A DNA stretch of 64,000 nucleotides. Source: Spinellus fusiger (lineage: Eukaryota; Mucoromycota; Mucoromycetes; Mucorales; Phycomycetaceae). Position 1 is the stretch's first letter. Each line of letters opens with the position of its first letter. Below, one piece after another: positions 10,874-21,212 of this stretch. The translations under genes were made by a program, and so were the position numbers. The stretch covers positions 744,001 to 808,000 of the forward strand of contig JALLLS010000003.1 of NCBI GenBank assembly GCA_025094145.1. Reading direction: 5' to 3'. The notes below the pieces were generated by a model, which worked only from the letters and a program-made list of their open reading frames with translations, had not been told where the DNA came from and did not search any database.

Positions 10874-10976
10874 ATTGTCGTAAGACTATTTCCAAAAATG
10901 GATGATCATCATTTGTGTCTCAGAACAACCAAAAGAGGAAGGTTGCAACATGTGTCAGGGATGTGCAAGCAATACG

Positions 10977-11064
10977 ACGCATTATATCATCGACACTCTT
11001 GCATTATACCATCGACACTCTTGCATTATACCATCGACACTCTTGCATTATATCATCAAAACAT
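10977..11064 (+). repeat. 24 bp minisatellite, about 3.5 units
   Basis: The unit CATCGACACTCTTGCATTAT plus four more bases is repeated head to tail with only one or two changes. No gene covers it. Confidence 0.85.
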
Positions 11065-11278
11065 ATATCTCACATTATAGCTTATAGCATTAGAATATCA
11101 GTAGAGAATAATTATAAAAAAGATCTACAATTGAATGAATAAAGAGGAGAGTTTAACCACACGTTGACTGACCGGATTCCTTTGATACTAAGATCAAAGA
11201 CGACACTAAGATAAAGTATGAATCCAAAAAAGGAAATGTGTATTTGAAACCGTCCGGTTACTTATTTAGGGTCACTTT

Positions 11279-11376
11279 ATATAAAGAATTGTATTGTTCA
11301 CTAAATAAAAGTCACCTGATTTTTGGATAAAGTCCTGTCATCACTCAGTGTTTTTATTTTGAATTCAGATAAAACA
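11279..11376 (+). mobile_element. 3' part of an LTR ahead of the Gag ORF
   Basis: The sequence from TATATAAAG through CACTAAATAAAA, GGATAAAGTCCTGTCATC and CAGATAAAACA matches the 3' half of the solo LTRs at 1652-1881 and 54225-54464. Its 5' part is missing; the sequence in front (GGTTACTTATTTAGGGTCAC) resembles a Tc1-type end, so another insertion or deletion removed the LTR start. It places the following Gag ORF in the same retrotransposon family as the solo LTRs. Confidence 0.75.
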
Positions 11377-11420
11377 TTCTTTCTTGACAAGTTCTTAATC
11401 TACAACTCTTTTTACAGCAA

Positions 11421-12935
11421 CATGTCCACCTACGCCAACAATTCTCTTGGTTCTGCTCCTGCTCGTGCAGTTAACTTTAACGAAGATACGACCACAAAAA
11501 AGATCATGTCACCCATTGCCATGTCGCCATTAGACAGCGTAAATGCTGCAATGGGGATCCTCACTGACAGAATGACCAACCTTCTAAGCAGAATGCTCAA
11601 TAACAATCTCTCTGATGAAGAGAGAGAAAGAGCAAGACACGAGTATGCTCAGTCAATAACAGACTTGGAGAACTGCAGCAAGTCCAGGAAGCTGTTGGTC
11701 GGCTCAGCCACACCTATTATGAGCACACCCTCTGTCTCTTCTTTGTTAGTGCCCACCGACCTACCTCTGTTCCAATGGGGAAATCAGGTTGTAGACAAAA
11801 GCAAACCAGTCTTCAAAACGGTGGAAGATTTTTTGGCTCGGTTCGAGTTCATCCTTAGTTCCCATAATCAAAACCTGGACAGTAACTGGTTCAGACTCTT
11901 GCCTAAATGTCTGACAAGTAGCCAATTGGGCTGGTTCAACAAAGTCTTAGGAGACAAGTCTTTCTGGTCTTGGAAGAAGGCTTCTGGTAAACTACTTGCC
12001 AACTATGGACCCGATGATGCTCTGAGAGAATACAACGCCAGCAACAGCCTGATGAACATCAAAATGAAGGATTATGAGAGCGTGGAGGCGTTCACAAATC
12101 GTTTCCATAAAACACGCATGGCCAGTAATTTTGCTGACGACCGGTTATGTGCTCATCTGTTTGCCAACCGGTTAACTCCTCTCTTGTCTTCGCAAGTATT
12201 GGTTTACTTTGCGGACACTTCGAAGGTGATGTCCAGTGTGGAGCCTGTGGCACTCATAGCCCGCAACATATACCATAACATCTACGGCAATCAAGAACTC
12301 GCGGTTGTTGGTAGTGGTGCTGCTGCTGCTGCTCGTGGGGCCAGAATCCCCAATACTGCCTCTTCTCGTGGATCAAAAGGATATAAGAGCTCTGCTGGTT
12401 CTGTGGTTTCTGGTGCTAGTGCCATCAACCGTCTTAGTCATGGAGTAGTTAAAAAGTATTGTGAGATACACAAGAAGAACATGACACATACAACAAAGGA
12501 TTGTCAAGTCATGAAAGATACTAGTTCCAAGCTAGCCACTCAGAAGAAGTGGTCGCCTGGCACCTCATCTAGTGGAGTAAAGAAAGGTGGAATATGCGGT
12601 AAGTGTAAGAGTCCGTACTTTCCTGGACACAGAGATATGTGTTCGGCTCTCTCAGCCGAATTGGCTGGTCCAGTGAGTTCGATGCCTCCCTTGGCCCACA
12701 GAGCAACGAATGTAGGTAACGTTCTTGCTGCTCCCTCTCTCAACTTGGGTGCTGAGACTCAGCGTACCCACACCATAAACTGGGAATCTAATGGTGGTGT
12801 TAATGAACTGGATGGTCAGGCTTCTCCCCACATGTTTAAATCATCTTATTCCCCTGTTGTGGTGCCCACTACAACAACACTCATTGGAACAGCAGAGAGC
12901 TCTGCTGAACTGGCCCGTTTGGCTAGCCAATGTAA
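11421..12935 (+). pseudogene. LTR-retrotransposon Gag polyprotein, cut at its 3' end
   Basis: A long ORF of about 505 residues starts at the ATG in AACATGTCCACC, shortly after the LTR remnant. It has a helical capsid-like core (FKTVEDFLARFEFIL, NWFRLLPKCLTSSQLGWF, YESVEAFTNRFHKTR), then a Ser/Gly/Ala-rich linker, a zinc-finger-like stretch YCEIHKKNMTHTTKDC, and a later CGKCKSPYFPGHRDMC cluster. Gag would assemble the retrotransposon particle and bind its RNA. No protease, reverse transcriptase or integrase follows. At 12936 the frame runs into the TACACACC end of a different transposon, which supplies the last 16 residues. The element is therefore broken, though the Gag part itself is open. 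Confidence 0.8.
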
Positions 12936-14275
12936 GTACACACCCAAAGATTTTGGGATATATAAGGAATCATACGGAGAATAAAATTATGATATTTTCC
13001 TGATTGGCTAATGTGGTTAAAAAAGCCTTTTCGATGCCTAAATGAACTATTTCAAACTCTACTTGCCTATTTTAGCACTGACTATGAACTGTGCAATTAA
13101 ACACTATAAAGTTGGATAAAAGGAAAAAGTAAAGCTGACATTGCAACTCAGTCACTGCATTTATTGTTTAACATGTGTTATCCTTGAGCCCATATTATTT
13201 GCAGTATAACACTGCTTGAAAGTGTGTCTATTACAGAACCTATAAAGTTAACTCTAGTCATCATTGTTTATAAAATAGAACCATACTCACTTATATTAAG
13301 AAAAGTATAGTCATTCATTGAATTAATATCTAGAATCACTTCACCTACCTCATTGTAACTATTCTCAATAATAGTACTTGGTGGGAACAAAGTGTTGTTT
13401 CTGATGCTGTCCTTTAGGCTTAAGGCAAAAAGAGTGTGAATTTTGACTTGTGAATTTTATGAGTGAAAGCTAAGATAAATACACCAATAGGATAGAGAAA
13501 GAAAAGTTATCTGTTTTGATAATCCCCTCCTTTTGTTATTTCACACACTGCATATACAACTTGATGCTCAAACACTCAGCAAGATGAGCATAGCTGAGCA
13601 AGGTAATGTACTATTATTAACAAAGCAAAACAATAGAAGGAAGTGATAGGCACCACCAAAGGCTTTTCTGGAGGTAAACGAGGTAAATAATGTCTTCATC
13701 TGGGCTTGAGTTCAATGTAATCTACAAGACATAGTACTGACTCTTTTTCTAATAGATGATATATGGCTTATTATTCTAAAAACAAGTATTAATTACAAGG
13801 TAAGCATACTATCTCTCTTGATTGAATTATTACTAGTACACTCCTGCTATTAGATAGGTTAAGACTCTTTCTCAAGTCAGTCCAAGGTGGTCTTCTTCCT
13901 TCTATACTGTCTAAGGTGTCTAGGCTGTCTAGGGTATACTCCTGAGCATGGTTTTCTATCTACTAAGAACAAAGTATAAGGCTTTTAGGTTGTAAACTCT
14001 ATTGCTATGAAGGAATACGCCTAGAACAGCAGTAGCTATAGTAATAGTATATTATTACAATAAACAATTTTATCCATCAACAATTTTATTCATAAACAAT
14101 ATATTCTATTGATAATACAATTTGATATTGAGGTATCCACAAAAAGAAATAATAATATAGACACTTGCAAACCTTTGATTTTAAACACAGTTCCATAAAA
14201 TGGCAAAACTCTGGATGGACGTAAAAGAAATCCCGTGTCACTGCTTAAGAGCCAGAATTTTCTTCTGGTGTGTAG
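12936..14275 (-). mobile_element. TACACACC-family transposon, copy A (non-autonomous)
   Basis: The left end reads GTACACACCCAAAGATTTTG and the right end TTCTTCTGGTGTGTAG. By comparison with copy B (22349-25503) it lies in the minus orientation and lacks the 1.7 kb holding the nuclease frame. Most of it (13072 onward) is part of the large inverted repeat. It inserted into the 3' end of the Gag ORF. No coding region of its own is convincing. Confidence 0.7.
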
Positions 14276-15866
14276 ACTAATTGGTAAAGTGAATGATTGG
14301 CCAGTAATACCTATTCTTTTAGGTATTGCTCCAGCGCATTTTATAGACACTATACCATACTACACACCGAATAGACTATAAAAAGCATACATAAGAGAAT
14401 ATAATATTATGATTTGTGTTAGAGGCTTTATTTATCAAGAAATTAATAGCCTCATCAACCAAAAATAAGCTTACTGTGAACGAAATACGTTGTCCTACCA
14501 TAACATGGGCTATAGACTAGCTATTACAAAGATCATTGAGTATTATTTCTAATGAGATCACACTTGTATTAATACTATCCAAATTGTATTGAAATAATAT
14601 AGATAAATCATTGTATAAACAACTAAGGCATTGATAAACATATCACTATAAAGCAGGTTTAATACACTAATTTCAGACATAGTGTCTCAGCTTCAGACAT
14701 AGGGCAATTAAGAGCTATTTATCTTATGACATGACGTTTATAGAAGCCACATTAATCTCTTTAAATTTAGCTCAGTTAAAGTGTGTTGTATTAGTTGGTT
14801 TGATTTTCACACTATTAAACATATATTTTTATTTATTAAAGCAAGTCGTGAGTACGTGTCTAATGTGATCATCATAAGTCAAAGAAAAATATAATAATGA
14901 TTTCAATTAGACCAACAAATGATTAGTTAGATATAAATTCAAGCTTTGAGATGGCTAACTAAACAGTATTTCTATGCTATTTGATTTCTTTCCCTGTCTT
15001 GGTTCTTTCATAAACTCTATCACTATTCTCTTTGTGGATTGTAGTTTAATCCAAAGTTTAGATATGAAAGAGTGTAGTCTCGAGGTGATATAGTCCCAGG
15101 AAATAAATGAGTGGACGACAAATCAATTTTATTTATTTATTATGAATATCTTAGACTGATAGATATACCTTTATTTTTCAAAATAAATAAATAAAATTGA
15201 TTTTTCGTCCACTCATTTATTGCATGGGACTGTAGTTGTAAGCAATAAAAGATATCTGATTTTATTTTTATTTTTATTACCGTCTCTGAGATAACTATGT
15301 CTTCTGTGAAAACTCAAAAGTCATGTTTACCTTTCTTGTGGTGTTTTCTTTCTTTTTCTTTTGTTTTTCTGTCTCTGTTCTTGTTGTCTTGTTTCTGTTA
15401 TAGGCTGTAGCTGTTGTGTTCCGACTTCAATCCAAAGATTCTCTATGAATAGGTCAACACGAGTAGTGTGCTGTGACATTCAGAATACTCTACGAAAGCT
15501 TTAGTGCACACAAGTAACACAGTACATCTATGTATCATCTCACTGATCGGTCGTAACTACAAATCAACCTTCTAAGCTCAGTGTACCATCGGACACTTAA
15601 TGAGGGCTGCCTTCATCTATAAATCCTCAGTGAATAAATAAGACCTATCAAAGGCAATTAAAGTGAAGACACATAATAACTGATGGTTTCAATAATAAAT
15701 TACTTATCTATTGAACCAACTATAAGGCTCCACCTATTCAATCTACCATAGGATAGATCATCTACACCAGCCATACAACTTCATCTATCAATAAGCCATG
15801 ACATCAACTAATCATTAACTACTATAAGGTAGAAGTCCACTGAAGGATAGGCACCCACAAAAAGTA
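13072..15866 (+). repeat. Left arm of the large inverted repeat (about 2.8 kb)
   Basis: Every segment compared by eye is the exact reverse complement of 20758-23552; paired coordinates sum to 36624. The arm starts inside transposon copy A and continues through a short MITE into an LTR-like repeat. Beyond 15866, and outside 13072, the two sides remain homologous but are clearly diverged. Confidence 0.85.
15091..15232. mobile_element. Short foldback MITE with TA flanks, copy 1
   Basis: About 50 bp at each end are inverted copies of each other (AATAAATGAGTGGACGA followed by AAATCAATTTTATTTATTTA), separated by roughly 35 bp. The tips read TAGTCCCA and, on the other strand, CAGTCCCA, each next to a TA. 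This is a mariner-type layout with a TA target. It has no coding capacity. The same element appears at 21392-21533 because it lies in both arms. Confidence 0.8.
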
Positions 15867-15942
15867 TAAATAATGAACAACTTTTCACTTAATAAAAATC
15901 ATCTTTGTTCAGTCTCCTTATTTCTACTTGTCTGAATAATTA
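15412..15942 (-). repeat. LTR-like dispersed repeat, copy 2
   Basis: The reverse complement matches 20682-21212 and, apart from a deletion, 9905-10331. The last 80 bases toward the spacer differ at many positions from the copy in the other arm, although the rest is near identical. Confidence 0.6.
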
Positions 15943-15969
15943 TAATTAGTGTTTAATTTTTTTTTAAAA

Positions 15970-17110
15970 AAAAAGACTACAAGGTTAACTAATAGTCACT
16001 ATGGTCACCCTTGGCATATATCATAGCCTGACATTTTTGTCTTATTCTAGTACCACAATAAACTTCAGCTATTTCTGAGTGAAATATACTCTTTTGTCTT
16101 TTATTTTTGATAATCTTTTTTAGGATGGGCACACAGATGCTCAATTGAATTAAGATCAAGATTTTTAAGAAACAGTAAGGAATAGTTTCCACGCCATTTA
16201 CTACCTTTCAATTAAGTTGTTCTGCTCGTATGAGGTCTAGTATTTTTATTCTGCAGGTTTCAACTAACTTCTGGGTTTAGAATAGAGAGATTTACTTGAG
16301 TTCATGGCAGTAGACATCTCCCAAGACATCGATCTAATTGTCAGAGTTTATCCTACCCTCTACTACGATTCATCTCCCAACATCCTCCCCACTGAAACAG
16401 CTCTATACAACCACTCCACCACCTTCAAACCTCCTTGTTTCCAAAGTATTCTTAGGCCTAAAAGCCTTACTATACTTTTTATGAATTTTGTGCCCCTACT
16501 ATAGCTCATGAGCTCAATTATGAACTTATCGGACTAGACGACCTCTTGCTACTGCTCATTAGTCTACCAGGTTCTTGTTTCAATATATTTCTTGGGAGCA
16601 GTATTTATCACTAGAATAAATGAATAAAAGCCCATTTTATCAAGGTATTGTCTAGGACCTTAATGACCATGCTTGTCCTGATGATTACTTTGGTCTAGTG
16701 GGGATTGCTCATTACTATTTTTCTCAACCACTAGAGGGCCCTTTCTTCCAACTCTTTTTATCTGCCACTCTTGGGTGAGAGTTCAACTTGTTGGATTTTC
16801 TTGTAGTGCTTTAATATGTCTCTCACAGTAGAAGCAAGCAAGTTAAACATACGAGATGTCTCGTTCACAGTAGTGTTTTTGTTCAGCACCTCATGTAAAC
16901 TAGCTGAATGAGTTTTAAAGCTGATGTAATTTCCTATACATTTCGGGAGTTTTGACAAAGATGTTGAAGTTATTAGATAAGTCAGACATTATATAAAAAA
17001 TTGTTATAAAAAAATAACGATTACTTATTGAGGGTCGCTTTATGTTATTGTATTTAATGAGTGTCTGGTTACTGATTATACTGTATCTAAAACTAGTAAA
17101 ATATTTCATG
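15970..17110 (-). mobile_element. Degenerate Tc1/mariner-type transposon, copy 2
   Basis: Read on the minus strand it parallels copy 1 at 5690-6800. The N-terminal region near 16800-16990 reads NVFVKTPEMYRKLHQL-like text and SRMFNLLASTVRDILKHYKK, and the C-terminal LDLNSIEHL motif lies near 16130-16160. The central part (16300-16500) is the reverse of the copy 1 VYPTLYYD region. Many stops and frame breaks show it is dead. Confidence 0.75.
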
Positions 17111-20100
17111 TAATGGGTTTGAATATGTTCTATATATATAAAAATATATATTAAATTATGGTAAGTTGACTCAATAGTTTAATATACCTAGAATACAACA
17201 CATACAGCGTTTAAGTCACAGACTAATAATGTTGCCCAATTGATAATATATATACAGGATAACAAGACATCCACTAGACACATCTTTTCTCTATGCTATG
17301 ACACTGGTCGATTCAAATGTACCTTTTATTTATCACTGGACCATAATGGTATCAGTGACTGAGAATTGAACTAATGCATTAAGCAAAGATGAACACCCAA
17401 ACACCCTAATGAGCTACGATAGTTCCTCAGGCATTGAGTCTCCTTTATGAAATATATATCTGATGTATTCACATTGCACTATTCTCAATGAAAGGACTAC
17501 CCTTAGGTCGTGGCTAAGTGATAAACAAGGCTGGGTTATTATTTGTATTAAAAATAGCTACCAAGCTTTTGACAATTGATGGTATACATTATATCCGAAT
17601 ACAACGACACTACAAGACATGGTATCTTAATTGAAATTTACAAATAAAGGGCTGTTAAAAGAAACTATATCTTTTCAAAAGAGAACAGTAGGATATAGGC
17701 ACGAACAGTTTGAAAGAACACCCGCTTGAATGAGAAGCACTAATTAAATTTCCATTCCATAACTGGTGATGGCCATTTGCTTCATTGGCATGCGACTGAC
17801 TGAGAAGTGATCAGCCTTCCATATGTGAGATACGATATCCCAAAATATTCATTTTAATGATGATGTATACCAACAATAAGTGATTGAGCTTCCTATAAAA
17901 GAAGGACGTTTTGTAAAAGATTTTTGGTATCTTTTCTGTCTACTTTAATATTCTCTAATTTTATTTTATTTCATTACAATGAACTTTGATCTTTCTTGGT
18001 TTTGTTCTGGTAAGATCTTTACTTTCTTATTGATAAGAAATGCTGACAGTGTATTGATTTCAATATTTTACTGATTTCCACAATGAAAACTCTGAGACTA
18101 TGACGGAACACTTTCTAGTAAGATCCTTACAGTCTTACTGATAAATTATGCCATCACTTTATTGACTTTAACAATACACTGATATTTCTACTGGATAACC
18201 CAGACAACACAGTGGAGCAGACAATGGTAAGATTCTTATAGTCCTTTTGAGAAAAGAAACTGAAAATTCATAATTTCTATGCCGCACTAATGTTCTCAAT
18301 GAGAAATTTCGAGACTATGAGGGTTTGCTTGAAAAGATAGCCATCCGACGTTGGATAAATAGACTACTGACGTAATGGACTACTGACGTAATGGACTACT
18401 GACGTGTATGATATGTGGATTGCCGAAAACAGTCAACTGAAGGCTTTTCTATTTATTCTTTTCACTCTTTAATATATTTATTTTCCACATACCCTTTTCC
18501 TATTGGGAATTTTTATTGTAGGAACTCTACTCTAAAATAAATCAGTTGTCTTGTGCCTTTACAATATAGCTATTATAAATCGTCGGGTCATTTACAACTT
18601 CTATTGAATTTTTAGTTAAAAAAATACATACTAAGTTATGTGTGAAAGTTATAAACAACTCTTCAGGTCTATAACTACAGAGTCCATAAAGATATATATA
18701 AGACTACTCAGAATTGAACCATTCGATTGATGGTATCTGCAGCTGTAGTCACACAGGGTATATATATATATATAGGTGTGTTACTAGAACATAGGAGAAT
18801 AGGCCTTGGATCAAACATACAGCACGGGCGAGTTCTTTATTGTTTGAACTACACTACCCCGCTCCACGTATCACACGTCTCAACTTCCTATGCTTCTTGA
18901 TGAGAGAAGCATTATTAATAACACTGAAAGAAAAGAAAAAAGCCCGATTTCCCTCTCAGCTTGTAAATTGTGCCCTTTGAAACTAGTGTTCATATTCTGG
19001 CAAAGCCTGTCCGTGGTTTGAGATAAACTGCATTACCTCACGATACCCTTCTCTTGTCTCTCTCAGTTTAAGGGTTCAGCTATATTATAGATAATGATTC
19101 GAATGCTCTTTGGAACTCTCTGCTACATGGATAAAAAAAGATACAAAAAAATTCAACAAGACAAGAATAAAAAAGAGACAGGAAAAGAAAGGGGGAGACT
19201 AAGACTACTAGGTCTCCTGAATGTTCCTGTGTTCCACTCTGCAGTTGGTCAAAGGGCCAAAGAAGTTTCATTAGATAAACCCAAAGGAAAAGACAAGAAC
19301 AGAAAGACAGTGGAGGTCTTGTCTCTCTCAGTAAGAAAAAACCTGTACCCCAAAAGAAAATGGCCTTGAAAACCGCAGCTTCCATCTATTGCTTCAAGGC
19401 ACAAGAGATAATAAAGACGTTTATATCAAAAAGCAGCACATCATGAAACACTATCCCAGTCACATGTCTATGTATGACGTCAATTGTTAACGGCATATTA
19501 TAGTAGACTCTAACGATGAACTGAAAATGGCTGTATGCCTTTTCTATTGTGTATTATACACTATATCCCATGTCTTTTATATAATACACAGCACTAATTG
19601 TTCTATCTATCACTCTGTCTGTATATTTCTTTCTATCTATCTATCTATCTTTCTATCTATCTATATGTTCCTAGTTCTGTCTATGTCTCTAACAAAGCAC
19701 TCTCCTTGACTTGCGCCATACTCTTTCTCAATTAATTTGTTTATAATAAAACAGAAGCTAAACTAGTCATTATTCCTTCTATTGTTATAAGAAGGTCTTG
19801 ATGCTTACTTGATAGTACTAAATAGAATGTACACTATGGTAGATAGAAAGATAGCTGCCAAAGCATGTTTTACACACTAACAGGTAAGAAAAGGCCCTGA
19901 TACCACAAGTCAAATAAGTCCTCCAAAAAGGCGGCTTAAATACGTATCAGTGGAGAAACAAATTGAACACTTGTTGTTTGTGCATTCTGTAGAAACACTG
20001 CGCTAAGCGTAGTACGATATACGAACCAAGGGATGTGCGGACTTCAAGCTGCTCTAAAGCGGTTACCCCCATGGTTTAGATCTCCGATCCGGGTCATGTT

Positions 20101-20681
20101 GTTCGTCAAAGAATGCTCTGTGTGAATCGTGCACTATTCACACATCAATTGGAGGCCACAACATGATACCCGTAACCTTGGCTTGGGTCTTCTTTTGTTC
20201 TGTGCTGGGAAAATAATTAAAATAAGTCTCAGCAGTTTAAAACTCCTTAACTGTGCCTCATATAAGAAGCAACCCTGAACCAATTGTGAGACTAATGGCA
20301 AATGCGTACATAGTGTGCACCATGCTAAACATATTACTATGTGATATAATTTTATCCATCATCCAATTCAATTTATTTACACATCGATAATTAACACTCA
20401 TTGCTCTCTTTTGCTCTTAGACACCTAGGGCCTTATAAGAAAATAAATGTAGACAAAGAACTTGAGAGCCTTCCTTTTTTTTCATTGCTAGGGGCTAAGA
20501 TTTTATATTTAGCCATCAACTCTATATATGTGATGATGAAGAAAAAGTCGGTGTCATTGGCTGGAGAAAGGATTGATACATGCATAGATACATGTTCCCC
20601 CTATCATTCTAGGACATGCACAACATTCTATTCAAGTGTCTGGTACACTATTATTATTATTATTTCTTGAACACTTTATTA
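17111..20681. other. Unique spacer between the big inverted-repeat arms
   Basis: About 3.6 kb with no recognisable gene. Short open frames (for example 19094-19369 on the plus strand, Lys-rich, and 19080-19385 on the minus strand, hydrophobic) overlap each other and show no family signature. The stretch contains a (TATC)n microsatellite near 19625-19670 and the long hairpin at 20061-20177, reported separately. Confidence 0.5.
20061..20177 (+). other. Long nested hairpin, possible structured RNA
   Basis: Three nested stems can be drawn. GGTTAC (20061-20066) pairs with GTAACC (20172-20177). GGGTCATGTTGT (20091-20102) pairs with ACAACATGATACCC (20158-20171) with one small bulge. TGTGTGAAT (20119-20127) pairs perfectly with ATTCACACA (20136-20144) around an 8-base loop. 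It does not look like a tRNA, and the arms are too broken for a simple MITE. Its function is unknown. Confidence 0.45.
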
Positions 20682-21212
20682 TGATTATTCAGCCAAGCAG
20701 AAATAACGAGACTGAACAAAGATAATTTTTATTGAGTGATGAGTGGTTCATTATTTATACTTTTTGTGGGTGCTTATCCTTCAGTGGACTTCTACCTTAT
20801 GGTAGTTGATGATTAGTCGATTTCATGGCTTATTGATAGATGAAGTTGTATGGCTGGTGTAGATGATCTATCCTATGGTAGATTGAATAGGTGGAGCCTT
20901 ATAGTTGGTTCAATAGATAAGTAATTTATTAATGAAACCATCAGTTATTATGTGTCTTCACTTTAATTGCCTTTGATAGGTCTTATTTATTCACTGAGGA
21001 TTTATAGATGAAGGCAGCCCTCATTAAGTGTCCGATGGTACACTGAGCTTAGAAGGTTGATTTGTAGTTACGACCGATCAGTGAGATGATACATAGATGT
21101 ACTGTGTTACTTGTGTGCACTAAAGCTTTCGTAGAGTATTCTGAATGTCACAGCACACTACTCGTGTTGACCTATTCATAGAGAATCTTTGGATTGAAGT
21201 CGGAACACAACA
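20682..21212 (+). repeat. LTR-like dispersed repeat, copy 3
   Basis: About 531 bp, from TGATTATTCAGCC to CGGAACACAACA, in a TG...CA layout. Most of it is part of the right inverted-repeat arm. It shares GAGACTGAACAAAG and the following 400 bp with the copies at 9905 and 15412. Confidence 0.6.

Noticed and set aside
10977..11064. Short regular repeats that could suggest a CRISPR-like array
   Set aside because: The units are contiguous, with no unique spacers, and the host is eukaryotic. It is a minisatellite.
14090..14350. 86-codon ORF that occurs identically in both large arms
   Set aside because: Its conservation comes from arm identity. It spans the transposon end and flanking sequence, so it is not a unit of coding sequence.
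18782..18880. tRNA-like text on the minus strand (TAGTGTAGTTC as an A box, GTTTGATCC as a B box)
   Set aside because: No 7 bp acceptor stem or T-arm can be formed, and the A box lacks the expected terminal G. It may be a worn tRNA-derived repeat, but it is not a gene I can support.
19094..19369. 91-codon Lys-rich plus-strand ORF, with a hydrophobic ORF on the opposite strand
   Set aside because: The two frames mirror each other over Lys-rich sequence, and neither has a family signature or splice support.
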